Shown piece by piece: positions 15,286 to 24,650 of a DNA stretch of 64,000 bases. The position numbers were made by a program, and so were the translations under genes. The stretch covers positions 1 to 64,000 of the forward strand of contig BDTG01000043.1 in the NCBI GenBank assembly GCA_002897695.1, in the 5' to 3' direction. This DNA is from a bacterium BMS3Abin14 (GTDB lineage: Bacteria > BMS3Abin14). The notes beneath the pieces were generated by a model. That model had not been told where the DNA came from and did not search any database. It was given only the letters and a program-made list of their open reading frames with translations. Each line of letters starts with the position of its first letter. Position 1 is the first letter of the stretch.

Positions 15286-17949
15286 ATGCCTGGGTTGAAG
15301 ATCCTTGTCATTGAGGATGACCAGTTTTTTCAGCAATATGTCAACGACCTCCTGCAGGATTTTAACGTTGACCTTATTAACGCCATGGATGGCGAGGAAG
15401 GGCTTCTCCTTGCCCAATCGGAGAAGCCTGACCTGATCCTTACCGACATTGAAATTCCTAAAATCCAGGGATTTGTCCTGTTGAACCAGTTAAAGGAGAT
15501 GCCTCAGACAGCCGATATTCCCGTGGTCCTCATGTCCGGGAAGGTGGAAAAGGACCTTCTTGACAAGCATTCACGGCTGAGCGTTCACGCCGAAGGGTAC
15601 CTCCTGAAGCCTTTTTCCCGGGCTGAGCTCCACGGAGAAATCACCAGAGTCATGGGGCCGGATGCCCTGACGGCGGACGGAGTTTCCGGTGATGCTTCCG
15701 CAGAAGAATCACTGCCCGTGGCGCCTGCCCCCGTCTTGCCCCCCACCGCTGAAGGGGCCGGGATTAAGAAACGATCCAGGCCGCTGGTCCTTGTGGTTGA
15801 TGATTCCTCCTATGTTTTAATCCAGACAAGCGATCTCTTAAAGGAAGCCGGGTTGGATGTCGATGTTGCCATGGATGGGGATGCAGGCCTTGCCAAATGC
15901 ATGGAGATCAGGCCGGACATCGTTCTCCTGGATGTGCAGATGCCTTCAAGCAACGGTTTCATCGTCTGTGAGACGCTTAAGAAAAACCCGGACACGAGAA
16001 CAATTCCAGTAATTCTCATGTCGGCAGTGGTTGATACTGATTCATTTGAACGGCATTCCAGGCTGAAATACCATGCCGACGCCTATCTGCAGAAGCCCTT
16101 TAAGAGGGCCGAACTGCTGGATCTGATTTTCGGGCACCTTGCGATGGATCCATCGTCGGACGGAGTGCAGAGCAGGACCGGTTTTCTTTTTCAGGATGAA
16201 AACAGATTGCCGGTGGAACAGTCGGAAAGGGAAACCCGGTTGGCTGTCAGGCTCGCCGAAATTGAAGGCAAACTTAATGAGGCGGCTGAATTGCTGGAAT
16301 CGCACCGATCCCGGGAGGAGGCTTTCCAAAAGGAGATCGATAATCTTCGGAAGGATAATGATCAGTTTGCCGAGGAACGGAAAGAAGAACTTCGCCAATG
16401 GGAGGATCGTAGAAGACGGCTTGTTGAAAAAGTCACAATTGCTTCCAGACGTGCAGAAGAGGCAGTCGGGGAAGCCGAGGAGATCAGGAACAATGGCCTG
16501 AAGCTGAAAATGGACATGGAAGCAGCCCTTATGGCCAAGGCCGAAATAGAGGAACAGGCCAAATCTGTAGTTGAGGGCATGAAGAATAGTCTGGGCGGCG
16601 CCGAATCGGATGATGGCCTTGCTCGTCTCGGCAAGGAGAATATTGAGCTGCGGAGCCGTCTGGCTGAGGCAGGGGCCGGAGCAGCAAGCCTGGTGCGGCT
16701 GCAGTCCGATCTGGACCGGGCCAGGGAGGAAAACCGTGAGCTCAGGGAGTCCATGTCTTCCATGCCGGACCGCTCGGGCTTGAATGAGGAAATAAAAAAC
16801 CTCCAGGAGCAACTGAAAGCTGCCAACGCCGGGACCACCGCCGGCAACGAGGAGAAACTTGGACTTCAATCCACCATCGATTCACTGCATGCCGAGAAGG
16901 GGAAAGCTCGGGAAGAGGAAAAAAAGGCAGCTGAAAAAATGGCCGAGGCCCTCGATGATTTTAACCGGATCCGGGTGGAGGCTGAGAATTTAAGAGCACA
17001 ACTGGCCGAGGCTCAGCAATTGGCCCTTCAGACGGAGACACTGGAGAAAGAGCTGGATTCCCTGAGAACGACGGCAGGGGAAGCCAAGGGGTTGCGGGAC
17101 CTCAATGGAAAATTGCGTGCTGAACTGGAAGGGCTAAAGCAATCCTGCGCGGCCCTTTCCGAAAGCCTGGAGCACGAACGCGAGAAAATGTCCATTGCTC
17201 AGAAAGAGGCCGAATTTGCCCGAAAGGAGTTGGAAGGTGCGCAGGAGGAAAGAAAACGTTCTGCCGGGCTGAAAAGGGATCTTGAGGAGAAGACGAACAG
17301 GTTGGAGACATTGCAGGCTCAAAGCCGGATACTGGAAAAGGAAAATCATCTTTTGCAGGAGCGCCTCCAGGCCGGAATTCAATCGGGCGGCGTTTCGCTT
17401 CAGGCGGGGCAGGCCAACCCTCAGGAGGAACTCCTTTCCAGCCGGTTAAGCCAGTTGGAGCAGGTCCTGAGGCGAACCGTAGGTGATGCCCAAGCTGTTC
17501 TCATGGATCAACAGGGTAAGGAGAAGGGGCTTGAGGAGAAGATAAACACCCTTGTGAATACCCTTGAGGCTGAACGGAAAGAGCATGGAAAAGAAAGGGA
17601 GGAATGGCGTTCCCGTGAAGTCGACCTCAAAAATAGCATGGAGGAATTTTTTGATGAGCGCAGCAGACGGATGGGGGAGGAATTGTCACGGCTTTACCCC
17701 ATTCCCGTCGCAAGGGCGCAGCGCCCCCTTGAGGTAGTTCGTCCGGGCCGCCGATTTGGATCTTTTGCCCTCATTGGCCTGCTTTTGCTGATAGCCATTC
17801 TCCTGGGCTACCTGGTGATCTCACGATTACCGGAGAAAAAACTCCCCGCCGGCCAGGGGAGGCTTCAGGGACAGACTATGATATTACCACATGGCCCAGG
17901 GCGGCCCGACCCCGGCCAGGGCATAATACAGCAACCCGTCAATTGTTGA
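15286..17949 (+). CDS. Tail-anchored tandem-receiver coiled-coil protein
   Basis: An unusual 887-residue signalling protein. Two intact receiver domains come first: residues about 4-122 (phosphoacceptor Asp54, with LLKPF) and 166-284 (Asp216, with LQKPF), separated by a proline/alanine linker. From about residue 300 to 810 the sequence is almost entirely charged heptads (long runs of E, K, R, L and Q) and predicts a very long coiled coil. A single membrane helix at about 826-846 (SFALIGLLLLIAILLGYLVI) is followed by a 40-residue glycine/proline tail. It should be a cytoplasmic rod fixed to the inner membrane at its C-terminus. The nearest idea is a scaffold like Myxococcus AglZ, but AglZ lacks the second receiver and the anchor. 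It is followed by a second receiver-containing gene. Confidence 0.85.
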   Translation: MPGLKILVIEDDQFFQQYVNDLLQDFNVDLINAMDGEEGLLLAQSEKPDLILTDIEIPKIQGFVLLNQLKEMPQTADIPVVLMSGKVEKDLLDKHSRLSVHAEGYLLKPFSRAELHGEITRVMGPDALTADGVSGDASAEESLPVAPAPVLPPTAEGAGIKKRSRPLVLVVDDSSYVLIQTSDLLKEAGLDVDVAMDGDAGLAKCMEIRPDIVLLDVQMPSSNGFIVCETLKKNPDTRTIPVILMSAVVDTDSFERHSRLKYHADAYLQKPFKRAELLDLIFGHLAMDPSSDGVQSRTGFLFQDENRLPVEQSERETRLAVRLAEIEGKLNEAAELLESHRSREEAFQKEIDNLRKDNDQFAEERKEELRQWEDRRRRLVEKVTIASRRAEEAVGEAEEIRNNGLKLKMDMEAALMAKAEIEEQAKSVVEGMKNSLGGAESDDGLARLGKENIELRSRLAEAGAGAASLVRLQSDLDRAREENRELRESMSSMPDRSGLNEEIKNLQEQLKAANAGTTAGNEEKLGLQSTIDSLHAEKGKAREEEKKAAEKMAEALDDFNRIRVEAENLRAQLAEAQQLALQTETLEKELDSLRTTAGEAKGLRDLNGKLRAELEGLKQSCAALSESLEHEREKMSIAQKEAEFARKELEGAQEERKRSAGLKRDLEEKTNRLETLQAQSRILEKENHLLQERLQAGIQSGGVSLQAGQANPQEELLSSRLSQLEQVLRRTVGDAQAVLMDQQGKEKGLEEKINTLVNTLEAERKEHGKEREEWRSREVDLKNSMEEFFDERSRRMGEELSRLYPIPVARAQRPLEVVRPGRRFGSFALIGLLLLIAILLGYLVISRLPEKKLPAGQGRLQGQTMILPHGPGRPDPGQGIIQQPVNC

Positions 17950-18076
17950 TGATTTTGCAAAAAGTCATCGATAATCTCCCTCTCGCTCTCTATGGGAGAG
18001 GGTCAGGGTGAGGGCTTGGAACCGGGTGGATTTACCAGGGACTTTTAACGAGTCCATCAACACGTCGAGGTTATCG
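17950..18076. repeat. Composite of two intergenic repeats
   Basis: A half-copy of the AAAAAGTCAT family (17955-17972) is followed by a C/T-G/A hairpin, CCCTCTC with GAGAGGG (about 17978-18002), then TCAGGGTGAGGG. Another GACTTTTAACGAGTCCATCA (about 18040) looks like a further degenerate copy. The frame of the next gene is open through part of this but is unlikely to be translated before 18077. Confidence 0.55.
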
Positions 18077-19888
18077 ATGGACAGGATTCAGGACCTGCTC
18101 AGTCAGGTAAGGAAAAATCCTAATCGCCCCGACCTTCACAGCAGCCTTGGGAGGCTGTATCTTCAGAGGGGCGACAGGGTTGCTGCATCGAAACACTTTC
18201 TTTCCTCTGCAAGGCTCTTCGCCGACAGGAGAAGTCCATCCCGAAACATCAACAAGGCTGTGGCATCCCTGAGAAAATTGATCCGCGATTTTCCCGAAAA
18301 TCATGACTCGTATTATCTGCTGGCTGATCTTCATCTGGAAATGGAAGATACGGAATCGGCCATCGTTATTTATCGTTCCCTCGCCGATATATACCAGAGG
18401 GACGGAAAGCTCCTCATGGCTGTTTCGGTATACGACAAGATAACCAACTCCGATCCTGAAAATATGGATGGGTGGATAAAGTTTGCGGACCTGAATAAAG
18501 AGGCGGGTATGCCCTTCCACTCATCACATTCCTATATGCGGGCTGCGTTCCTGAGCTCCGGCATGGGCAGATCGTCCGAGGAGTACGATCTTGCCCTGAG
18601 AGCGCTTAAGGTGGACCCGGAAAACAAGCCCGCGCTTGAGTTGATAGGCCGCCTCATAAAAGAGGGCAATGGGGCAAAACATGATATGGAAGAATTGGTT
18701 TCCCTGTCAAGGGAACTGGACAGAGATGGCCATTCGGAGCAGGCTCTGACCCTCATTTCTATGCTGGAAAGCGCTTCCGGGGAGCAACGATTTGCCGTCA
18801 TGGCCGCACAGATGCGTGAGAGGTTGGGCAAGGATGGAACACCGGAGACGGAAATTGCCCATCGTAATAAATCATTTTCAGGCAAGTACTCCGGCATGAA
18901 GGTTCTCATTGTCGATGATGAGAGGGAAATCATTCTTCTGCTTGAACAGATACTCAAGGAGGAGGGATTTCAGGTTCTGATGGCCAGGGATGGTCAACAG
19001 GGATACGACATTTTCATGCGTGAAAGGCCTCGTCTGGTGGTCTCGGATGCGATGTTGCCCAAACTGCACGGCTTTGAACTGTGCAAGAGAATAAAGGAGG
19101 AAGCCGGCGAGTCCACAAGGGTGATGATCCTGACTGCGGTGTACAAGAAGTACAAATACAAGGGCAAGGTAGAGAAAGAATATGGCGTTGATGAGTATCT
19201 GGACAAACCTTTCCAGATCACGGAGTTTATTGACACCCTGTATCGAATGGCCAAGGCGGTATCCGGCAAGCCGGACATGAAAAATGCTGCCCTCGATAAT
19301 GGGAAAAATTCGGCCGAAGGTCTTTTTTTCCTGATTGCAGGGGATAATGAGGAGCTTCTTTCCGAGGTCTCGTCCTTTTGCGACCGGAAAGGCTGTGCGT
19401 TCAAGGCTGTTCGGGATGCAAAGTCCATGATCTCTTTCCTCGAGGGAGTAGTGCCGGACATCCTGCTGGTGACCGATCAGCTGCGTGATCTGGCGCCCCC
19501 CGCAGCTGCCTGGCTGGTTGAAAGGGTGTTGGGTATTCGATCTGCCACGAGGGTGTTCATCACAGGAAGCGCCATTCCCGGGGAACGGGACTCCTCCGAC
19601 TTTCATCACACTGTTTCGGCGCCCGTTAATTTTGAAACTCTCAATGCAATCGTCCGGTTGCACAGAGGTGCCGATGCCCGTACCGGCCTGAGGGGAAAAG
19701 AGAAAAAAATCGGGGTAGACGGAAGACGGATGGAGGCATTGATCAGGAGCAAGGTCGAGAGGGTATTGAAGAGCCAATATCAGCTGGAACACTACTACAC
19801 CGGAAAGATCCAGAAGCTGGAGGATGAACTCGGGGCTATCAAGGCCAGGGGCAAAGGGAAAGACACGGCCAGGGGAAACGGCCAATGA
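18077..19888 (+). CDS. TPR-receiver domain response regulator
   Basis: A 603-residue cytoplasmic protein. Residues 1-240 are TPR-like helical repeats (SLGRLYLQRGDRVAASKHF; YYLLADLHLEMEDTESAIVI; MAVSVYDKITNSDPENMDGW). A canonical receiver follows at about 273-395 (DD at 280-281, phosphoacceptor Asp324 in LVVSDAMLPKLHG, Lys in LDKPF). Residues about 415-540 look like a second, divergent receiver with no clear phosphoacceptor, and the C-terminus is a short basic coiled coil. There is no DNA-binding or enzyme domain, so output is probably by protein contact, possibly with the receiver/coiled-coil protein encoded just upstream. The ATG at 18077 has GAGG 7 bases before it. Its stop overlaps the yicC start by four bases. 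Confidence 0.85.
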   Translation: MDRIQDLLSQVRKNPNRPDLHSSLGRLYLQRGDRVAASKHFLSSARLFADRRSPSRNINKAVASLRKLIRDFPENHDSYYLLADLHLEMEDTESAIVIYRSLADIYQRDGKLLMAVSVYDKITNSDPENMDGWIKFADLNKEAGMPFHSSHSYMRAAFLSSGMGRSSEEYDLALRALKVDPENKPALELIGRLIKEGNGAKHDMEELVSLSRELDRDGHSEQALTLISMLESASGEQRFAVMAAQMRERLGKDGTPETEIAHRNKSFSGKYSGMKVLIVDDEREIILLLEQILKEEGFQVLMARDGQQGYDIFMRERPRLVVSDAMLPKLHGFELCKRIKEEAGESTRVMILTAVYKKYKYKGKVEKEYGVDEYLDKPFQITEFIDTLYRMAKAVSGKPDMKNAALDNGKNSAEGLFFLIAGDNEELLSEVSSFCDRKGCAFKAVRDAKSMISFLEGVVPDILLVTDQLRDLAPPAAAWLVERVLGIRSATRVFITGSAIPGERDSSDFHHTVSAPVNFETLNAIVRLHRGADARTGLRGKEKKIGVDGRRMEALIRSKVERVLKSQYQLEHYYTGKIQKLEDELGAIKARGKGKDTARGNGQ

Positions 19889-20763
19889 CAGCCAAACTCA
19901 ACAGCATTCAGAGCATGACCGGCTACGGCAGGGATGTGTACGATACATCCAATGGCACCATAACGGTGGAAATTCGTTCCCTTAATCACCGATTTCTCGA
20001 CCTTTCATTGAAAGTCCCCAGGGAATACCTTTACCTGGATCCCGGCATCAGGCAGATGATGCGAAAAAGACTTTCACGCGGAAAGGTGGAAATTTTTGTC
20101 TCCATCAAGGGCGGTTCAATCGGTCTTTCCGTGGATGTTGAGCGTGCGAAGGAAGTCGCAAGACTCCTGGCAGACATCGCGAATATAGTAGACGACAGGG
20201 TTGGTCTGGAACACCTGCTTGCTTTTGGCGACATTATCAGGCCAGGTGATGATGAGGACCGGGAGAATACCGCAGATGCCATTAAAAGCGCCGCAATGGG
20301 CGCTCTCGCCAGGCTTCTCTCCCACAGGGAAGAGGAGGGGACGGCGCTTGTTGAGGAGCTTGAGCCGAGAATATCCCTCCTGCGTGAGATAATGGCCCGG
20401 ATAGAACCGCTCGCCCGTTCGGTTCCTGAGAGATCAAGGCGCCAGGTAATGGATTTCATTGAGGGCATCGAGTTCCACGGCAAGGTTGACCCCCAGCGGG
20501 TCGAAGCCGAGGTGGCTATCCTGTCCCAAAAAGTTGACGTTTCGGAGGAGGTGACCCGCCTTTTTACCCATCTGGATGCCATGACGGAGACCCTTCGTGT
20601 CGGAGGGGCCGTGGGAAGACGGCTGGATTTTATCATTCAGGAGATGCAGCGGGAGATGAACACCCTCGGTTCCAAGGCAGGGATAATGGGTGTCTCCCCC
20701 CTCGTGGTTGATTTCAAATCGGAGTTGGAAAAAATCCGCGAGCAGGTCCAGAACATTGAGTAA
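19885..20763 (+). CDS. yicC: YicC/YloC-family endoribonuclease
   Basis: A 292-residue protein of the YicC family, members of which have been described as endoribonucleases. The N-terminal signature SMTGYGRD and the following SLNHRFLDLSLKVPRE are strongly conserved, and the C-terminal DUF1732 part (GRRLDFIIQEMQREMNTLGSK) is complete. The ATG overlaps the preceding stop (ATGA). It is followed after 12 bases by gmk and then rpoZ, the arrangement found widely in bacteria, so this is a bona fide operon member. Confidence 0.93.
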   Translation: MTAKLNSIQSMTGYGRDVYDTSNGTITVEIRSLNHRFLDLSLKVPREYLYLDPGIRQMMRKRLSRGKVEIFVSIKGGSIGLSVDVERAKEVARLLADIANIVDDRVGLEHLLAFGDIIRPGDDEDRENTADAIKSAAMGALARLLSHREEEGTALVEELEPRISLLREIMARIEPLARSVPERSRRQVMDFIEGIEFHGKVDPQRVEAEVAILSQKVDVSEEVTRLFTHLDAMTETLRVGGAVGRRLDFIIQEMQREMNTLGSKAGIMGVSPLVVDFKSELEKIREQVQNIE

Positions 20764-20775
20764 CGCGAGGAATCC

Positions 20776-21411
20776 ATGAAGATTTACCCGGACGAAAACG
20801 GCCGGGAAGGGAAGGGGATCCTGTTCGTTATCTCCTCTCCGTCCGGTGGAGGTAAATCTACCATAGCCAGACGGTTGATCGCCGCCTTGTCCGGGATCGT
20901 CATCTCCGTATCGCACACCACCAGGGAACCCAGACAGGGGGAGGTTGACGGTTCCGAGTATCACTTCGTTTCGCCCGAGGAGTTCGAACGAATCAGGGCC
21001 GGGGGAGGTTTTGTCGAATGGGCTGAGGTCTATGGAGAATTTTACGGCACCTCCAGGAAGGAGATCGACCGGATAACCGGAACGGGGAAGGATGTGCTTC
21101 TGGACATTGATGTGCAGGGAGGGCAGCAGATCCGGGAACGTTTTTCGGGAGCTGTACTGATTTTTGTCGTGCCTCCGGAAAGGGCCGAGCTCGAAAAGAG
21201 GCTCCAGAAAAGAGGGACCGAATCACCTGATCAGATAAATCGGCGTCTTGCTGCTGAGGCCGGTGAGCTTGCCTTGATACCGTATTATGATTATGCTATT
21301 CGAAACGATGACCTGGAGGAGGCGTTTTGTGCTGTCCGTTCCATTATAACGGCCGAACGCTGCCGGGTGTCCAGGCGTGCCAATAATGAAGTTTCAGCGA
21401 GGAGGTATTAA
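20776..21411 (+). CDS. gmk: Guanylate kinase
   Basis: A 211-residue cytoplasmic enzyme that phosphorylates GMP to GDP using ATP. The P-loop is SSPSGGGKST, the GMP-binding region shows SVSHTTREPRQGEVDG and YHFVSPEEF, then GFVEWAEVYGEFYGTS and VLLDIDVQGG, all guanylate-kinase signatures. The order yicC-gmk-rpoZ-rel links guanine-nucleotide supply with (p)ppGpp metabolism. The spacing to rpoZ is 4 bases. Confidence 0.97.
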   Translation: MKIYPDENGREGKGILFVISSPSGGGKSTIARRLIAALSGIVISVSHTTREPRQGEVDGSEYHFVSPEEFERIRAGGGFVEWAEVYGEFYGTSRKEIDRITGTGKDVLLDIDVQGGQQIRERFSGAVLIFVVPPERAELEKRLQKRGTESPDQINRRLAAEAGELALIPYYDYAIRNDDLEEAFCAVRSIITAERCRVSRRANNEVSARRY

Positions 21412-21415
21412 CAGT

Positions 21416-21751
21416 ATGGATTTGAGAGTCCTTGAAAAATCTCTTGAAAATCAACCCAACCGATTCGAATTGACGATGATGGCTGTCGCCAGGGCGAGGG
21501 AACTCAGCGCCGGGGAGAAACCGTTGATTGAGGTCAGCAAAGACGAGAAGGTGGCAATCGTGGCCTTAAAAGAGCTTGCCGCCGGCCTTCTTGTCCCGGC
21601 TACCCTTGAGGAGATGGAGAGCATCCGGGAGGAGACAAGACTCGAGAGAGAGAAAGCACGGAGGAAGGCCATGGAGGCCGTCGAAGCCGAGGCGGAAAGC
21701 GAAATGAACAGCCAGAGCGCTTCGTCCGCCGACGGGTCGACTTCTCCCTGA
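21416..21751 (+). CDS. rpoZ: DNA-directed RNA polymerase omega subunit
   Basis: A 111-residue small subunit that helps assemble RNA polymerase and forms part of a ppGpp site in some bacteria. The conserved core is RFELTMMAVARARELSAG, then KVAIVALKELAAGLL. The C-terminal 40 residues are a charged helix and a serine-rich tail. The ATG at 21416 is chosen because GAGGAGG lies about 10 bases upstream; a frame from 21377 would read back into gmk. It lies between gmk and the rel gene. Confidence 0.93.
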   Translation: MDLRVLEKSLENQPNRFELTMMAVARARELSAGEKPLIEVSKDEKVAIVALKELAAGLLVPATLEEMESIREETRLEREKARRKAMEAVEAEAESEMNSQSASSADGSTSP

Positions 21752-21794
21752 CGCAGCAGCTTTCAATACACGCCCAGATTGCATCCCCGCCCGT

Positions 21795-21834
21795 ATTGAC
21801 AGGGTTGTGAAAAGTCCGTCAGCGACTTTTTCTA
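21795..21834. repeat. Copy of the TTGACAGGGTTGTRAAAAGTC hairpin repeat
   Basis: TTGACAGGGTTGTGAAAAGTC then GACTTTTTCTAC, closely matching 11955-11994. It lies between rpoZ and the rel gene. Confidence 0.65.
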
Positions 21835-21923
21835 CCTTGCCGTACTTGATGACTCCCTGAAAAGCCATCACAATAACGGACGGGGGTTTTTTCTCGCGTG
21901 GGGAGATCACTGAGGCCAATCAG

Positions 21924-24086
21924 ATGATAAGGCTGGGTGACATACTTGATCGGGTCCAGAGCTACAATTCGAAAGCTGACCTGGAACTCATCAACAGGGC
22001 ATATGTTTTTTCGGCCAAGGCCCATGCCGGGCATGTCCGCCAATCCGGGGAGCCGTATCTCATTCATCCCATCGAGGTTGCGTCTATCCTGACCGAGATG
22101 AAGATGGATGTGACTACCATCGTGGTGGGGCTGCTCCACGACACAGTCGAGGACACGGAGATTACCCGTGAGGACCTCCAGCGTCATTTTGGCGAGGAGA
22201 CTGCCTTTCTGGTCGATGGATTGACAAAGATCAGCCGTCTGGAGTTCGCGACTTCGCAGCATGCACAGGCTGAAAACCTTCGACGGATGATCATCTCAAT
22301 GGCCAAGGACATTCGGGTCATTATGGTGAAGCTCGCGGATCGGCTCCACAACATGCGCACCCTGGAACACCTCAACCCGGAAAAGCAGGTGAAGATTGCC
22401 GGGGAGACCATGGATATCTACGCCCCCCTGGCGAACCGGCTCGGGATTTCCTGGATCCAGGGAGAGCTGGAGGACATATCATTCCGGTATCTTCACCCCG
22501 AGGCATACAGGGCGCTGAATGCCAAGGTCCAGGCCAGGCGCAAGGAGTATGAGACTTACATCAAGAAAGCCATCAAGATCCTGAACAAGGCCATTGCAGA
22601 CCATAACATTGATGGTGAAGTGACGGGACGGATCAAACATCTGTACAGCGTCTATAGCAAGATGAAAGCCCAGAGCCTGACCTTTGAACAGATATACGAT
22701 CTCATCGCTTTCAGAATACTCGTGAATTCGGTCAAGGACTGCTACGGTGTTCTGGGGATTATCCATTCAATGTTCAAACCGATCCCCGGCAGATTCAAGG
22801 ACTATATAGGTGTTCCCAAGTCGAATCACTATCAATCCCTTCATACCACGGTCATCGGCCCCTTCCGTGAGCAGATGGAGGTCCAGATCCGTACATGGGA
22901 AATGCATCAGACAGCCGAAGACGGGATTGCCGCCCACTGGCGTTACAAGGCCGGCGAACAGCCCGTTCCGGACAAGGATATCAAACGATTTACCTGGTTT
23001 AAGCATATTCTGGAAGAGCTGAGTGATCTGGAAGATCCAAGGGAACTGATGGAAACGGTGCGCACTGATCTGTTCCCTGACGAGGTGTATGTTTTTACCC
23101 CCAAGGGACAGGTCAAGGAATTCCCCCATGGCGCTACCCCTATTGATTTTGCCTACAGCATACATACCGATGTCGGCAACTGGTGTGTCGGCGCCAAGGT
23201 CAACGGTCGAATTGTTCCCCTGAAGTACAAATTGAAGAATGGGGACATGGTCGAGATTACAACTTCGAAAAACCATAAACCAAGCAAGGACTGGCTGAAG
23301 CTGGCCGCGACAAACAGCGCCAGATCAAAGATCCGCAACTTCATTAAAAGGGAAGAAAGAGAAAAGAGCCTGGGGATAGGGGAGGAACTGCTGGACCGTG
23401 AACTCAAGAAGATGGGCACAAGCCTCAAGAAGGTGCTCAAGACCGATGCGCTTGAAAAGGTCGCTTCAACGTTCGGGTTCCATAAAGCGCAGGACCTGAT
23501 CGCCACGGTGGGATTTGGAAAATATTCCTCCAGGCAGATCCTCGGCAGATTGTTCCCTGCGGAACAGATTGACGACATGCTCGGTCATGAAGAAGAGGTA
23601 AAGGCCAGGACCAAACAGGCCCGGGTCCGGGCGCAAAAGGACGGGATCGTGGTGGATGGAGTCGATGATCTCATGGTCCGATTCGCCCATTGCTGCAATC
23701 CGCTTCCGGGAGATGAGGTCGTGGGGATAATCACACGCGGCAGAGGTATCTCCGTGCACACTGTGGATTGTCCTAACGTACTTGCCGAAGGGTACGATCA
23801 CGACCGGATGGTGAAGATCAATTGGGATACCAGGGCAAAGGTCCCGAGGCTTGTCAGGATAAGGGTGATCTCGGAGGATAAAAAAGGAATTCTGGCCGAG
23901 ATGACAGCAGTAATTTCATCCCGGAATATCAATATTTCCCATGCCGATATCAGTACGACGGCCGATTTAAGGGCCGAGAACATCTTTGAGGTCCAGGTGG
24001 AAGATCTTGGGCAGCTTCAGAGCCTCCTGAAAAACCTGGAGGCTGTTAAAGGAGTGATGTCGGTGCAGAGGATCAAGGCAAAGTGA
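21924..24086 (+). CDS. Bifunctional (p)ppGpp synthetase/hydrolase (RelA/SpoT family)
   Basis: A 720-residue stringent-response enzyme. The hydrolase HD domain is intact (AHAGHVRQSGEPYLIHP, then LLHDTVEDT near residue 72 and KLADRLHNMRTL), so it should degrade (p)ppGpp. The synthetase domain (about 240-350) has FRILVNSVKDCYGVLG, GRFKDYIGVPKSNHYQSLHT and EVQIRTWEMH, so synthesis is also expected. TGS (DEVYVFTPKGQVKEFP), a zinc-finger-like region (AHCCNPLPGDEVVG) and a C-terminal ACT domain complete the long Rel/SpoT layout. As the only family member in view, it may be the sole long RSH enzyme. Confidence 0.96.
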   Translation: MIRLGDILDRVQSYNSKADLELINRAYVFSAKAHAGHVRQSGEPYLIHPIEVASILTEMKMDVTTIVVGLLHDTVEDTEITREDLQRHFGEETAFLVDGLTKISRLEFATSQHAQAENLRRMIISMAKDIRVIMVKLADRLHNMRTLEHLNPEKQVKIAGETMDIYAPLANRLGISWIQGELEDISFRYLHPEAYRALNAKVQARRKEYETYIKKAIKILNKAIADHNIDGEVTGRIKHLYSVYSKMKAQSLTFEQIYDLIAFRILVNSVKDCYGVLGIIHSMFKPIPGRFKDYIGVPKSNHYQSLHTTVIGPFREQMEVQIRTWEMHQTAEDGIAAHWRYKAGEQPVPDKDIKRFTWFKHILEELSDLEDPRELMETVRTDLFPDEVYVFTPKGQVKEFPHGATPIDFAYSIHTDVGNWCVGAKVNGRIVPLKYKLKNGDMVEITTSKNHKPSKDWLKLAATNSARSKIRNFIKREEREKSLGIGEELLDRELKKMGTSLKKVLKTDALEKVASTFGFHKAQDLIATVGFGKYSSRQILGRLFPAEQIDDMLGHEEEVKARTKQARVRAQKDGIVVDGVDDLMVRFAHCCNPLPGDEVVGIITRGRGISVHTVDCPNVLAEGYDHDRMVKINWDTRAKVPRLVRIRVISEDKKGILAEMTAVISSRNINISHADISTTADLRAENIFEVQVEDLGQLQSLLKNLEAVKGVMSVQRIKAK

Positions 24087-24092
24087 GGTATT

Positions 24093-24118
24093 GAAGTCCA
24101 GAGTCCAGAGTCCAGAGG
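24093..24118. repeat. Tandem AGTCCAG repeat
   Basis: Three head-to-tail copies of the 7-base unit AGTCCAG in the gap between rel and ridA. It belongs to the family seen around the insertion remnant at 8979-9192. Confidence 0.75.
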
Positions 24119-24157
24119 GAGAAAGAGCGCTCTCTAGACTTTCACGGGAGGAGTGTT

Positions 24158-24544
24158 ATGCAAAGGAAGATAATCCAGACAGATAAGGCCCCGGCGGCAA
24201 TCGGGCCCTACAGCCAGGGAACCGTGCTGGGAGACCTGGTTTTTACCGCGGGCCAGATTCCACTGGATCCGGAAAGCGGAAAGCTCCTGAAAGGGGGCAT
24301 TACCGAGCAGGCCCGGCGGGCGATCGAGAATCTTGGGGCGGTTCTCAATGAGGCCGGCAGCGGTCTCGACGGGGTTTTGAGGCTGGACGTTTATATGGCC
24401 GACCTGAGTCAGTTCTCAGCCGTCAACGAATTTCTCGGGGGTGTTTTTCCGGAAAACCCTCCGTCGAGGGTGACCGTGGAGGTGGCCGGGCTCCCCATGG
24501 GGGCGCAGATTGAGATCGCGGCAATCGCCGCAATCAAAAAATAA
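24158..24544 (+). CDS. ridA: RidA family 2-iminobutanoate/2-iminopropanoate deaminase
   Basis: A 128-residue cytoplasmic protein that hydrolyses reactive enamine/imine intermediates released by PLP enzymes. Signatures are APAAIGPYSQGT near the start, FTAGQIPLDP and the C-terminal PSRVTVEVAGLPMGAQIEI containing the active-site arginine (near residue 103) and the acidic partner. GGGAGGAG lies 5-6 bases before the ATG. The location next to rel is common in this kind of bacterium. Confidence 0.95.
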   Translation: MQRKIIQTDKAPAAIGPYSQGTVLGDLVFTAGQIPLDPESGKLLKGGITEQARRAIENLGAVLNEAGSGLDGVLRLDVYMADLSQFSAVNEFLGGVFPENPPSRVTVEVAGLPMGAQIEIAAIAAIKK

Positions 24545-24606
24545 AATTAAGGTTCATCCGGGAAATGATTACCTGCATGATGACCGGAGCCACCATACAG
24601 GCCGCA

Positions 24607-24650
24607 TGAGATTGCCGCGCCTACAGTTTCACTCCGGCTCGGAATGACAG
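24607..24650. repeat. GAGATTGCC...GGAATGACA-type repeat
   Basis: GAGATTGCCGCGCC at one end and TCCGGCTCGGAATGACAG at the other are the two ends of an element widespread between bacterial genes (in reverse: TGTCATTCCGAGC...GGCAATCTC). Further copies lie at 53715-53797 and 61861-61945. No gene is supported between ridA and rpmB. Confidence 0.55.

Noticed and set aside
24093-24118. Tandem AGTCCAG copies as a CRISPR array
   Set aside because: The units are 7 bases with no spacers, and no cas gene is in the window.
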